The notes under the pieces were generated by a model that made no database searches, had not been told where the DNA came from, and worked only from the letters and a program-made list of their open reading frames with translations. Shown piece after piece: positions 24,472 through 32,276 of a stretch of DNA of 32,276 nt. How positions within the stretch are numbered: the stretch's first letter is position 1; the number at the start of each line of letters is the position of its first letter. Source of the DNA: Bacteroidota bacterium (lineage in GTDB: Bacteria; Bacteroidota; Bacteroidia; Palsa-965); assembly GCA_013298545.1 (NCBI GenBank), contig JAAFIA010000055.1, positions 1-32,276 on the forward strand, read 5' to 3'. A program made the position numbers and the translations under genes.

Positions 24472-26055
24472 ATGAAAAAAACGACTACCGAAGAAACCGA
24501 ACGCCAAGAAAAATTTCTCACCGATTCGGGCATTGAAATACAACGTACTTACGAGAAACGCGATATTGCCGAAGAAAAACCAGGCGAATATCCATTTACC
24601 CGTGGTGTTCAACCCACCATGTACCGCGGAAAATTGTGGACGATGCGGCAGTACGCCGGATTTTCTACCGCCGAAGAATCGAACAAACGTTACCATTATT
24701 TATTGAACAATGGCACAACGGGTTTGTCTGTGGCGTTTGATTTGCCTACACAAATTGGGTATGATTCTGATCATGCGTTCGCTGAAGGTGAAGTCGGGAA
24801 GTCGGGTGTGGCCATTGACTCCTTGCGCGATATTGAAATTTTGTTTGATGGCATCAGTCTGGAAAATGTAACCACTTCCATGACGATCAATTCTACTTCG
24901 GCCATCTTACTGTCGATGTATGTGGCCTTGGCCAAAAAGCAAGGTGCCGATCTGAAAAAAATTTCGGGCACGATTCAAAACGATATTCTGAAAGAATACG
25001 CCGCGCGTGGCACCTACATTTATCCACCCAAACCGTCGATGCGCATCATCACCGATATTTTTGCGTATTGCAGTACCGATGTGCCGAAATGGAATACGAT
25101 TTCTATTTCTGGTTATCACATTCGCGAAGCGGGATCTACCGCTGTTCAGGAATTGGCTTTTACGCTGGCCAATGGAAAAGCGTATTTGAAAGCAGCTATT
25201 GAAAAAGGATTAGACATTGATGTGTTTGCACGTCGCTTGTCGTTTTTCTTCAATGCACACAATAATTTCTTTGAAGAGATTGCGAAATTCCGCGCTGCGC
25301 GGCGCATGTGGGCAACCATTGTGAAAGAGCTTGGCGCAAAAGATAGTCGTTCCATGATGTTGCGTTTTCACACACAAACAGGCGGTTCGACGTTAACGGC
25401 GCAACAACCACAAAACAATATTGTACGCGTTACTTTGCAAGCGATGGCGGCTGTGATGGGCGGAACACAAAGTTTGCATACCAATGGTTTTGACGAAGCC
25501 TTGGCCTTGCCCACCGAAGAAGCGGCGCGTATAGCTTTGCGCACACAACAAATCATCGGTTACGAAAGTGGCGCTGCCGATACGGTTGATCCGATGGCCG
25601 GAAGCTGGATGGTTGAAAGTTTGACGGATGAAATTGAAGCAAAAGCATGGGAATACATTCGCCGCATTGATGCGATGGGCGGTTCTGTTGCAGCCATTGA
25701 ACAAGGCTATATGCAAGATGAAATTGCGGCATCGTCTTATGCTTATCAGCGCGCTATTGAACGCAACGAAAAAATTATTGTGGGTGTCAATAAATTCAAC
25801 GTCGAAGAAAAACCGATGGATAATTTATTTACCGTTGATGATAGTATTCGCGCCATGCAGATGGAAAAAATCCGTCAAGTGAAAGCAGAACGCGATCAAG
25901 CTCAAGTAACACAAGCCTTGCAAGCGATTGATGCTGCTGCACGTTCGGAAGAAAATTTGATGCCCCGTATTTTGACAGCCGTAGAAGCATACGCAACGCT
26001 TGGCGAAATTGCTGATGTGTTGCGTAACGTTTATGGCGAATACAAAGGCAACTAA
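24472..26055 (+). CDS. methylmalonyl-CoA mutase, catalytic (alpha) subunit without B12 domain
   Basis: A 527-residue protein covering only the substrate-binding TIM barrel of the adenosylcobalamin-dependent acyl-CoA mutases. The B12-binding domain (DxHxxG motif) is absent, so a separate small subunit is needed, as in archaeal-type enzymes; none is in the window. The methylmalonyl-CoA-specific residues are present: Tyr51 and Tyr61 (TMYRG, RQYAGF; Tyr75 and Tyr89 of the Propionibacterium enzyme), Arg179 (ARGTYIYPP; Arg207) and His216 (SGYHIREAG; His244). Isobutyryl-CoA mutase has Phe and Gln at the Tyr89 and Arg207 positions. The substrate is thus likely methylmalonyl-CoA/succinyl-CoA from propionate and branched-chain amino acid breakdown. 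It is first in a likely operon with fumarylacetoacetase. A terminator-like hairpin lies 10 bases before the start. Confidence 0.93.
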   Translation: MKKTTTEETERQEKFLTDSGIEIQRTYEKRDIAEEKPGEYPFTRGVQPTMYRGKLWTMRQYAGFSTAEESNKRYHYLLNNGTTGLSVAFDLPTQIGYDSDHAFAEGEVGKSGVAIDSLRDIEILFDGISLENVTTSMTINSTSAILLSMYVALAKKQGADLKKISGTIQNDILKEYAARGTYIYPPKPSMRIITDIFAYCSTDVPKWNTISISGYHIREAGSTAVQELAFTLANGKAYLKAAIEKGLDIDVFARRLSFFFNAHNNFFEEIAKFRAARRMWATIVKELGAKDSRSMMLRFHTQTGGSTLTAQQPQNNIVRVTLQAMAAVMGGTQSLHTNGFDEALALPTEEAARIALRTQQIIGYESGAADTVDPMAGSWMVESLTDEIEAKAWEYIRRIDAMGGSVAAIEQGYMQDEIAASSYAYQRAIERNEKIIVGVNKFNVEEKPMDNLFTVDDSIRAMQMEKIRQVKAERDQAQVTQALQAIDAAARSEENLMPRILTAVEAYATLGEIADVLRNVYGEYKGN

Positions 26056-26095
26056 TTACGAATTCAAAAAAATAACACCGCGCAAATTCTTTTTT

Positions 26096-27367
26096 ATGAT
26101 TTCTGCAAATGATCCATCTCGTCGCTCTTGGGTAACCATTCCTGCCAACAGCGATTTTACCATTCAAAATTTACCCTTCGGGATTTTCAAAACGGCACAG
26201 CTTACGCCCCGCGCAGGTATTGCCATTGGCGAACACATTCTCGATTTAGCCGCCGCCGCCGAATTGGGTTATTTCAATGATCTAAATTTTGATCTTGCTG
26301 TTTTTCGCGCAACTACGCTGAATGATTTTATTGCACTCGGTCGTCCGGTTTGGCGCGCTGTGCGCGATCGTGTGGCCTCGTTACTCGATGCACAACATAC
26401 GACCTTGCAAAACGATGCTGCTGCACAAGCGCGTTGCTTGATTTTGCAAAGCGCGGCAACAATGCTCTTACCAATTCAGATTGGTGATTACACGGATTTT
26501 TATTCGAGCATTGACCATGCCACGAATATGGGCAAAATGCTGCGCGATCCGGCCAATGCGTTGTTGCCAAACTGGAAACACATTCCGGTGGGCTATCATG
26601 GCCGCGCTTCTTCTGTTGTGGTTTCAGGCAATCAGTTTCGCCGTCCCAAAGGGCAACAAAAACCTGCTGATGCCGAAGTACCCGTTTTGGGTCCAACCAA
26701 ATTGCTCGATTTTGAATTGGAAACCGCATTTGTGATTGGCAGATCCACACAACTCGGCGAAACCGTTTCTACCGCACAAGCCGAAGAACATATTTTTGGC
26801 ATGTTGTTGTTTAACGATTGGAGCGCGCGCGATGTGCAGGGTTGGGAATACATTCCACTCGGACCATTTTTATCGAAAAATTTCTGTTCTGTTGTATCGC
26901 CTTGGATTGTTACGCTTGATGCGCTGGAGCCTTTTCGAGTGGCGGGTTATACGCAAGAACCCAAAGTCTTGCCGTATCTCGAATACACCGGAAATTGCAA
27001 CATCGACATTCATTTAGAAGTTGCCATTCGTCCCGAAGCTGCATCCGAAACGGTTGTTTGCCGCTCGAATTATAAATACATGTATTGGACGATGGAACAG
27101 CAACTGGCGCATCATACGTGCAATGGCTGCAATATTAATGTGGGCGATTTGATGGCCTCAGGAACAATCTCGGGGCCAGACGAAGGTTCGTTTGGTTCGA
27201 TGATGGAAATTACATGGCGTGGTACAAAGCCTGTAACCATGAGCGATGGCAGCGAACGTAAATTCATCAACGATGGCGATACGGTTATTGTGCGTGGATA
27301 TGCCGAAAAAAATGGTGTGCGCGTTGGCTTTGGCGAATGTGCTTCAAAAGTTTTACCTGCTTCATAA
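26096..27367 (+). CDS. fahA: fumarylacetoacetase
   Basis: A 423-residue enzyme that splits fumarylacetoacetate to fumarate and acetoacetate, the last step of tyrosine breakdown. Family motifs are complete: DYTDFYSSIDHATNMGKMLR with the metal-binding Asp134, PVGYHGRASSVV with the catalytic His168, the metal ligands in FELETAFVIG, NDWSARDVQGWEYIPLGPF and the terminal MASGTISGP. The ATG at 26096 gives the standard N-terminus; the open frame upstream overlaps the mutase gene. It follows the mutase by 40 bases and precedes a lipoprotein by 9, suggesting one transcript for amino-acid catabolism. The fah/hga/hpd genes of the pathway are not otherwise present here. Confidence 0.95.
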   Translation: MISANDPSRRSWVTIPANSDFTIQNLPFGIFKTAQLTPRAGIAIGEHILDLAAAAELGYFNDLNFDLAVFRATTLNDFIALGRPVWRAVRDRVASLLDAQHTTLQNDAAAQARCLILQSAATMLLPIQIGDYTDFYSSIDHATNMGKMLRDPANALLPNWKHIPVGYHGRASSVVVSGNQFRRPKGQQKPADAEVPVLGPTKLLDFELETAFVIGRSTQLGETVSTAQAEEHIFGMLLFNDWSARDVQGWEYIPLGPFLSKNFCSVVSPWIVTLDALEPFRVAGYTQEPKVLPYLEYTGNCNIDIHLEVAIRPEAASETVVCRSNYKYMYWTMEQQLAHHTCNGCNINVGDLMASGTISGPDEGSFGSMMEITWRGTKPVTMSDGSERKFINDGDTVIVRGYAEKNGVRVGFGECASKVLPAS

Positions 27368-27376
27368 ATTCAATTC

Positions 27377-28186
27377 ATGAACCGATTTTTATTCGTTGCT
27401 TGTGTTGCGCTTGCCGCTTGTTCTTCGCCTGAGGAAAAAAGATCTGCAGCAAATGATTCGACACAAAAAAGTGCTGAGCCTGAAAAATTAGTTGTCGAAA
27501 CCGATAGTGGCCGTATTGAATATACCATGGCCAATGGGCAGCGCGATGGTTGGGCTGTGCTGTATTCCAAAGACGGAAAAATAAAATCTGTCGCCATGTT
27601 TGATAACGATGTGCAGTCGGGCGTTTTGAAACGGTACGACGAACAAGGCAAACTCATTGAAGCAAAGCATTATTCCAACGGAAAAGCCTTGTTCGATTTA
27701 GAACTTGCCGATTTTGATTTAACAACATTTCAAGATTCTGCCATTGGTTTAAGCATCATGATTCCGAAAGGTTGGACCATGTTGCCTTCTCCCAATCCGA
27801 AGTTGATGGCCTCGTTTCAAAAACCTATCGATTCGACAGCAGTTGCTTTGCGTCCGAATATCAATATCGTTACGGCAAAATTGAAAAAAGGAGAGACGCT
27901 TGATGTACTCGCTAATATGTCGTTTGATATGATGGAGAAGGAGCTAGGCCCTGTCAACAAAGTATTTGAAGAACGCCTTCGCATAGATGGTTGCGATGCT
28001 TTTAAGCGTTACGGCATGTATAAGACAGATGCTTGCTTAGTCGGATTTTTAGATGCGATCATTGTTTCGGGCGACAATGTTTGGTTTGTCAGTTGTGCCG
28101 CACAAAACAACCAGAACTCCGAATTTTTAAAATATCAAGCGGTGTTTGATGAAATTATTTCGAGTTTTAAACGCACGGAGCATTGA
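27377..28186 (+). CDS. lipoprotein with MORN/YwqK-like repeats
   Basis: A 269-residue lipoprotein: the signal peptide ends with the lipobox ALAAC (Cys15), followed by a low-complexity linker. Residues about 45-100 hold short repeats of the YwqK/MORN-variant type (GQRDGWAVLYSKDGKIKSV, VQSGVLKRYDEQGKLIEA, HYSNGKALFDL). The C-terminal region (about 110-269) resembles no family I can name; IGLSIMIPKGWTMLP looks like the start of an outer envelope-associated domain found in several Bacteroidota lipoproteins. It lies 9 bases after fahA and ends before a strong terminator, so it is probably the third gene of the operon, but no functional link to tyrosine breakdown is evident. Confidence 0.8.
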   Translation: MNRFLFVACVALAACSSPEEKRSAANDSTQKSAEPEKLVVETDSGRIEYTMANGQRDGWAVLYSKDGKIKSVAMFDNDVQSGVLKRYDEQGKLIEAKHYSNGKALFDLELADFDLTTFQDSAIGLSIMIPKGWTMLPSPNPKLMASFQKPIDSTAVALRPNINIVTAKLKKGETLDVLANMSFDMMEKELGPVNKVFEERLRIDGCDAFKRYGMYKTDACLVGFLDAIIVSGDNVWFVSCAAQNNQNSEFLKYQAVFDEIISSFKRTEH

Positions 28187-28202
28187 TAGATAATCAATAA
28201 TT

Positions 28203-28239
28203 AAACAAAAAGGTGCGACTCAATCGCACCTTTTTGTTT
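28203..28239. terminator. bidirectional rho-independent terminator
   Basis: A perfect 16-bp stem (28203-28218 with 28224-28239) has a 5-base loop and A and T runs inside the stem. It lies between convergent genes and can end both transcripts. Confidence 0.9.
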
Positions 28240-28272
28240 AGAAAAATTTAAAGAGGCGTTAAGCCCATAAAT

Positions 28273-28692
28273 CTATTTCACTTCATTTCCATTGGCATCA
28301 AAAAGCAAATCAGTTTCTTTACGACCAACTTTAATTTCGGCTTCGTAAACCACTGAATTATCGGCGCGTTGAATTTTTGCCGCTTCCTTGATTTTTGCTT
28401 CAGGATGCGTTTTCTTTAACTGCGCTAAAACTGCTTGCGGAAGTTCGGCCACCTGAATTTCGGTCTCGGTTTCTTGCCATGTCCCATCGGCTTTATAAAC
28501 GGCAGAAAGCTCTTTGCCATCAAGCAAAAACTCAGCTTCAAAAAGTTCGGATGTTTCTTTTTCCCATTTTACTTTTTTAGCTGTTGGAAATTGTTTGGCA
28601 AAAGCTGTTTCAACCACATCGGGCACTTCGATTGCATGTATTGTTGCTGCTGACAAAAGCATACAGGCAACTAAGAAAAAGATATTTTTCAT
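28273..28692 (-). CDS. exported PepSY-like protein
   Basis: A 139-residue protein with a signal peptide (MKNIFFLVACMLLSAATIHA). The mature part contains two PepSY-like repeats, seen as VETAFAKQFPTAKKVKWEK and LAQLKKTHPEAKIKEAAKI, each followed by strands such as LFEAEFLLDGKELSAVYKAD and VVYEAEIKVGRKETDLLFD. This two-repeat form is common in Bacteroidota periplasmic proteins of unknown function (BLIP-like PepSY group). It is probably a periplasmic binding or inhibitor-type protein; no partner is adjacent. It is bordered by the terminator at 28203 and by the 165-bp hairpin element just upstream of its start. Confidence 0.85.
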   Translation of the reverse strand: MKNIFFLVACMLLSAATIHAIEVPDVVETAFAKQFPTAKKVKWEKETSELFEAEFLLDGKELSAVYKADGTWQETETEIQVAELPQAVLAQLKKTHPEAKIKEAAKIQRADNSVVYEAEIKVGRKETDLLFDANGNEVK

Positions 28693-28705
28693 GTTCTGTT
28701 TTTTT

Positions 28706-28870
28706 AGAGCCTGTTTAAAATTTGTTTTTGAGAATTGTTATGATGCATTTTTGTGCCAGACGAGGCGCGTTTTGCAGGCCATAGCAGTGCGACTACGGTC
28801 AAAAAACGCAACGAAGTATGGTGCAAAAAGGCGCATAACAAACTCAAAGGATGAAATTTAAACAGGCTCT
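28706..28870. mobile_element. 165-bp hairpin element (MITE-like, non-coding)
   Basis: The ends are inverted repeats (AGAGCCTGTTTAAAATTT at 28706-28723 and the reverse complement, with one base fewer, at 28854-28870). Interior segments also pair imperfectly (for example TTGTTATGATGCATTTTTGTG with a segment near 28820-28840), so the whole element can fold into one long hairpin. TTA is repeated on both sides (28704-28706 and 28870-28872), as expected of a short target duplication. No protein of convincing length is encoded. It sits in the gap between the PepSY-like gene and the next gene upstream. Confidence 0.65.
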
Positions 28871-28892
28871 TAGTTATTTTTTAGAAATACGA

Positions 28893-29297
28893 TTACGACA
28901 ACTCGGTTGACAAAATCGGAGGACGAAAAACAGTTGCTGAAAAATTGAAACTGTACAAATTTTCAGATTGTACAGTATGTGTTTTATGGATGCAAGAAGG
29001 TGCTATTTTCAAATTTATAAAATCAGCAAGAGGTATGGCAAGCGAGGAATTTGTTTTATGCTGAAACGGTTTGTGCGGTTTTTGGTCGTCGTCATTGGTG
29101 TGTTTATCAAAAATACCATCTATGTTCATGAGGTGGTCTGTGATAAAATCCAACGCATTCATGTCTTGATCTTCGGTACTTTGACAAGTCTTGTAGTGTT
29201 TGTGCAATTCCGATAGCAACGAAAAATCAGCATGAGGCAACAAAATTGTGCCTAACACATAATAGCAAAGTAGAAAAATTAGACTTATTTGTTTCAT
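28893..29297 (-). CDS. small exported protein of unknown function
   Basis: A 134-residue protein starting MKQISLIFLLCYYVLGTILL, a signal or membrane-anchor sequence. The mature part is short and polar, with histidine- and aspartate-rich runs (DGIFDKHTNDDDQKPHKPF) that could bind metal ions, one CIHKTH segment, and a conserved-looking end YSFNFSATVFRPPIL. I do not recognise a named family. In Bacteroidota, short proteins of this kind often precede metal-efflux operons, but no such operon is seen here. The ATG at 29297 is chosen because it gives the cleaner signal sequence; an alternative at 29321 adds eight residues. Confidence 0.55.
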   Translation of the reverse strand: MKQISLIFLLCYYVLGTILLPHADFSLLSELHKHYKTCQSTEDQDMNALDFITDHLMNIDGIFDKHTNDDDQKPHKPFQHKTNSSLAIPLADFINLKIAPSCIHKTHTVQSENLYSFNFSATVFRPPILSTELS

Positions 29298-29346
29298 CTC
29301 GGATGCAAGACCATAACGCAATAACCCATGAAAGATACAAAAACAA

Positions 29347-29802
29347 TTAACTCAACCATTCGTACCAACAGGTCGTTTCGTCGCGCACAAAATTTTCGTT
29401 TTCGTAAAGTTTTTGGGCTGTTGTATTGTTGAGTGCTGTTTGCAGCAATAAACCTTTTGCTTTTGTTTGTACCGCGAATGCTTTTGCTTTACGAATCAAT
29501 TCGCGTCCTAAGCCTTCGCCACGATGATCGGCGGCCACAAATAAATCATTCAACAACCAATGCTTTTGTGTGCCTACCGAAGTGAAAATAGGAAAGAGGT
29601 GAACAAAGCCACAACCCTTTCCGGCACGATCAATGGCCATAAAAAAAACAGTATCGTTTTCTGTCAATCGTTCTTGTACGAAATTTCGCGCCCGTTCAAT
29701 ATCAGAAGCTTGTTCATAAAAAACACGATACCCATCAAAAAGCAAACTCAATTCTTCGAGATGTGCTAAGGTCGCTTGACGGAATTGACACGGAGGAATC
29801 AT
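29347..29802 (-). CDS. GNAT-family N-acetyltransferase
   Basis: A 151-residue acetyl-CoA-dependent acetyltransferase. The acetyl-CoA-binding motif HRGEGLGRELIRKAKAFA is preceded by the characteristic WLLNDLFVAADHR strand, and the end (NNTTAQKLYENENFVRDE) is the usual C-terminal helix-strand. The length is standard for GNAT. The acceptor is unknown. The start overlaps the end of the DinB-like gene by 4 bases, so it is the last gene of the M1 peptidase-DinB-GNAT unit. Confidence 0.92.
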   Translation of the reverse strand: MIPPCQFRQATLAHLEELSLLFDGYRVFYEQASDIERARNFVQERLTENDTVFFMAIDRAGKGCGFVHLFPIFTSVGTQKHWLLNDLFVAADHRGEGLGRELIRKAKAFAVQTKAKGLLLQTALNNTTAQKLYENENFVRDETTCWYEWLS

Positions 29803-30299
29803 GTTGCTGTTCGGCTATTCCATGCTGCTAAATTGCGATTCATTTGTGCGATGTGTACCGGAATATGATCGGCATAGATTTGTAACCATTCATCCATTGT
29901 TATTTCACCGATTTCGCTATGCACCACTTTGTTTTTCCAGATATGTGGTGGTTGACGACGAATTAAGCGTACAGTAGCCGAACGCAACAAGCGAAACAAA
30001 TCGATCATTTCGTAAACGGGTTGGTTGTGATAAACTAAATCATTGGCCCAAGCATCTTGATCGTAGCCCAAAACAGCAGAACCATTTTCAGCAATAAACC
30101 GACGGCAACGGATATAACTATTTACTTCGCTATCGGTAATGTGAATCAGAATTTCGTGAATGCTCCATTTATCGGGCGCAGGTTTCCACATCCACATTTC
30201 GCGCGGATAGTTTTGTAAGGCTTCGGTCAAAAGCATATACGCATCTTCGTACCGATTGATTTCAGCGATACGATCGTCGTAAGTCAATTCTTTTTTCAT
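29799..30299 (-). CDS. DinB/YfiT-like four-helix putative metal-binding protein
   Basis: A 166-residue protein of the DinB superfamily, whose members form four-helix bundles with a metal site made of three histidines. The matching residues are in IHEILIHITDSE (first helix pair) and YADHIPVHIAQMNR (last helix). Some members are thiol-dependent transferases (bacillithiol or mycothiol type), which fits a bshA-bearing genome, but the substrate here is unknown. Translation starts one base inside the stop codon of the M1 peptidase gene (TAATG) and ends inside the GNAT start, showing tight coupling. Confidence 0.85.
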   Translation of the reverse strand: MKKELTYDDRIAEINRYEDAYMLLTEALQNYPREMWMWKPAPDKWSIHEILIHITDSEVNSYIRCRRFIAENGSAVLGYDQDAWANDLVYHNQPVYEMIDLFRLLRSATVRLIRRQPPHIWKNKVVHSEIGEITMDEWLQIYADHIPVHIAQMNRNLAAWNSRTAT

Positions 30300-32276
30300 T
30301 AGTGTCGGATAATTACTTGTGTATCGCCAATCAATTTTCCAGCACGTGTAGCCCGAATCTGATACATACCCGCATTCCAGCGCGCAGCCTGCATATAGAC
30401 ACGATCAGTTGTCGCCGTTTCGCTATGCATCAAACGTCCTTCGAGGTCATATACTTCGAGCAAAACAGGACCCGCACCTGGATCTGACGACCACTCTAAG
30501 GTAATTTGTTCACCAGCTGGATTGGGATAAGCAAGCAACGTTGGTGCTTCGTCTGCAATTTCGTTCACGCTAATCAAAACGGTAGAAATACCATTTGCAA
30601 AACAGTATTGACCAAGATAAAGCGTATCAATATTAACATAACCGTATTTCGAGGTCGCTTGTTGTCCGATGATTGATTTGGTGTAGTGCGGATATTCTGT
30701 CCAATCATCTGCCGGACTGCGGCGGTACAGCAAAATAATGCTGTCGCCATTCGGAATGGTTAAATCATTGTCTAAATGATTTCCGCCACCCGATGTTGTT
30801 GTTGTACGACCATCATAATAAAAACGTGCGGTTGCATGAAAACCTGGCGTAAGCATGCCGTCCACATTCCAATACCGTTTTGAAGAAATGCGAAAATTGC
30901 TCGTGTTGTTTTGAATCGGATCGGGTGCTACATAATTGTGTTCTACACGAATCAAGGTAGAATCGGTGATTGTAGAAACCGTCATGTTCATACGCGCTGT
31001 AATGAAATTATGAGCACCTGTTGTGGCAACCGTTTGTGTTTGGGCTGTCAGCGCATCGCTAATCAATTCGTCAAAATCCATAGCCGTATAAACAGGGGTA
31101 AAGGGAAGTGTAAACTGAAAACTCATGTTCTGCCCAGACATTTGCATCGTGCGTACTTCGCGGTTTCCATTGGCATCGAAAAAAGAAACTTGCAAGGGCA
31201 CGTTGGTATAAAGTGCAGGCGCACCAAATAATCTTTGCCGCACATGAACTGTTACATCGGTGTTTGGTCCGTTTGGCGTAGAAAGCACAGAATCAATGGA
31301 GAAATGTGGCCAGCCTGGATTGAAAACCCAGTCGTTGAAAAAATCGTTGAGGTTGGTTAAGCCTGTTGCCGCAATGAGGTTGTCGCGAAAATCGGCACTG
31401 CTTACGTCTTTCAAATGACTCTGAACGAGGTGATATTTCAGACCAAGGAAAAACAACGAATCGCCCATATAGCCGCGTAAACTATGCGCAACATCAGCAC
31501 CTTTATTGTAAACGTGATCGCCATACGTGTATTGGTGTGGTAAGCCAGAAACGGCACGGAATCCGCCTTCGCGCAAGTGGCAGTAATGCACCATATCGTC
31601 GTGGTTGGCGGTAACGCTGGTTAAGTAAGCGGCACGGCCATACATCCATTCGGTAAAAATAAATGACGAGTACGAAGCCCAACCTTCGTTGAGCCACATG
31701 TCTTCTGCCGTGCGGCAGGTTGCTAAATCGCCCCACCAGTGGTGTGCAAATTCATGCGCCATGAGCGATGCTTCGTAAGTCAAGGTGCCGTTTGCAGCCG
31801 CGCGCGGGTAGGCAATGTTTGTGGCGTGTTCCATAGCCCCATTGCTGAATGGAACAAGGCAATAACCAATGCGGTTCCATTGGTATGGGCCGTACCGATT
31901 TTCAAATGCATTCAAACAATTGCTCAGGTTGATGAACGAGTTTTTAAGATTCGTTGTATCAGCAGGCAAGGCTGTTAACACCACCGGAATTGGCCCATTG
32001 ATGCCGTTGTAAATAAAATTGACGTGTGTGTATGCCGCAACAGCAACAGAAGCAAGATATGTTGGAATGGTGGTGGGCATTTCCCAAGTACGCCAACGGA
32101 TCGACGTATTCGCATCGGTTGTATCAGTCGTTAACATGGCATTGCAGTAGGCCACTTTTCCACCGTTTGTACCAATGATGAACGTATAAGTAGAACGCTC
32201 AACAGAATTATCGAAGCACGGAAACCAAACGCGACCATACACATGCGGATCGGCAGCAAAGCCAACCCCCAAATTG
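30299..32276 (-). CDS. M1-family zinc aminopeptidase with T9SS sorting domain (5' partial)
   Basis: The frame is open to the window edge, so the N-terminus (signal peptide and start of the M1 fold) is missing; 658 complete codons are seen. The zinc motif is HEFAHHWWGD with the third ligand Glu in WLNEGWASY (HExxH-18-E), and GAMEHATNIAYPR stands for the GAMEN exopeptidase motif with His in place of Asn. The last part (AYPNPAGEQITLEW to QVIIRH) is a T9SS type A sorting domain, so this peptidase is exported through the outer membrane, where it should trim amino acids from extracellular peptides. It is the first gene of the unit with the DinB-like and GNAT genes, which does not suggest a shared pathway by itself. 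Confidence 0.9.
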   Translation of the reverse strand, partial: NLGVGFAADPHVYGRVWFPCFDNSVERSTYTFIIGTNGGKVAYCNAMLTTDTTDANTSIRWRTWEMPTTIPTYLASVAVAAYTHVNFIYNGINGPIPVVLTALPADTTNLKNSFINLSNCLNAFENRYGPYQWNRIGYCLVPFSNGAMEHATNIAYPRAAANGTLTYEASLMAHEFAHHWWGDLATCRTAEDMWLNEGWASYSSFIFTEWMYGRAAYLTSVTANHDDMVHYCHLREGGFRAVSGLPHQYTYGDHVYNKGADVAHSLRGYMGDSLFFLGLKYHLVQSHLKDVSSADFRDNLIAATGLTNLNDFFNDWVFNPGWPHFSIDSVLSTPNGPNTDVTVHVRQRLFGAPALYTNVPLQVSFFDANGNREVRTMQMSGQNMSFQFTLPFTPVYTAMDFDELISDALTAQTQTVATTGAHNFITARMNMTVSTITDSTLIRVEHNYVAPDPIQNNTSNFRISSKRYWNVDGMLTPGFHATARFYYDGRTTTTSGGGNHLDNDLTIPNGDSIILLYRRSPADDWTEYPHYTKSIIGQQATSKYGYVNIDTLYLGQYCFANGISTVLISVNEIADEAPTLLAYPNPAGEQITLEWSSDPGAGPVLLEVYDLEGRLMHSETATTDRVYMQAARWNAGMYQIRATRAGKLIGDTQVIIRH

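Noticed and set aside
28514-28861. An open frame running through the hairpin element
   Set aside because: Part is antisense to the PepSY-like gene and the rest is the non-coding hairpin; no domain is present.

Overview
The window looks like a chromosomal segment of a member of the Bacteroidota. The evidence is two exported proteins with type IX secretion (T9SS) C-terminal sorting domains, a lack of obvious Shine-Dalgarno dependence, promoters of the TTG-19 nt-TAnnTTTG type, a bacillithiol-synthesis gene (bshA), a LytS/LytTR-type two-component pair and Bacteroidota-style lipoproteins. I see no rRNA, tRNA, CRISPR array, prophage or complete insertion sequence. Most genes are housekeeping or catabolic.

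Layout. 1-2.6 kb (minus): the start of an unidentified gene, an exported thioredoxin-like protein, and a LytTR response regulator overlapping its LytS-like histidine kinase. The 324-base gap after the kinase holds short repeats that look like a LytTR operator. 2.9-4.7 kb (plus): a T9SS-exported protein with four CHRD repeats. 4.8-9.1 kb (minus): a POT peptide transporter, then a DPP-IV-like S9 peptidase, which together could supply and import peptides. 9.25-10.66 kb (plus): a GlcD-like FAD oxidase. 10.66-11.85 kb: a small two-gene cassette framed by copies of a palindromic repeat. Its second gene appears to be an acyl-carrier-like protein cut and permuted at the Asp-Ser site, with an apparent frameshift in a T6 run. 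11.9-14.1 kb (minus): purL. 14.4-15.6 kb (plus): an RlmI-like rRNA methyltransferase bracketed by 7-bp-period repeats. 15.7-17.1 kb (minus): a DASS/SLC13 transporter.

17.2-20.6 kb (plus): a small lipoprotein, fmt, two adjacent HU genes with matching promoters and their own terminators, and an NAD-dependent epimerase-like protein. 20.6-22.9 kb (minus): bshA and lysA. 22.9-23.1 kb: more copies of the palindromic repeat. 23.1-24.4 kb: two uncharacterised proteins, divergently transcribed. 24.5-28.2 kb (plus): the catalytic subunit of a methylmalonyl-CoA mutase lacking its B12 domain, fumarylacetoacetase, and a lipoprotein. This looks like an amino-acid catabolism operon closed by a strong bidirectional terminator. 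28.3-29.3 kb (minus): a PepSY-like periplasmic protein, a 165-bp hairpin (MITE-like) element, and a small exported protein of unknown role. 29.3-32.3 kb (minus): an M1 aminopeptidase with a T9SS tail (5' end outside the window), a DinB-like protein and a GNAT acetyltransferase, all overlapping.

The most unusual item is the carrier-protein-like gene at 11147-11700. The LytTR operator candidate, the 7-bp-period repeats around rlmI and the 165-bp hairpin element follow.
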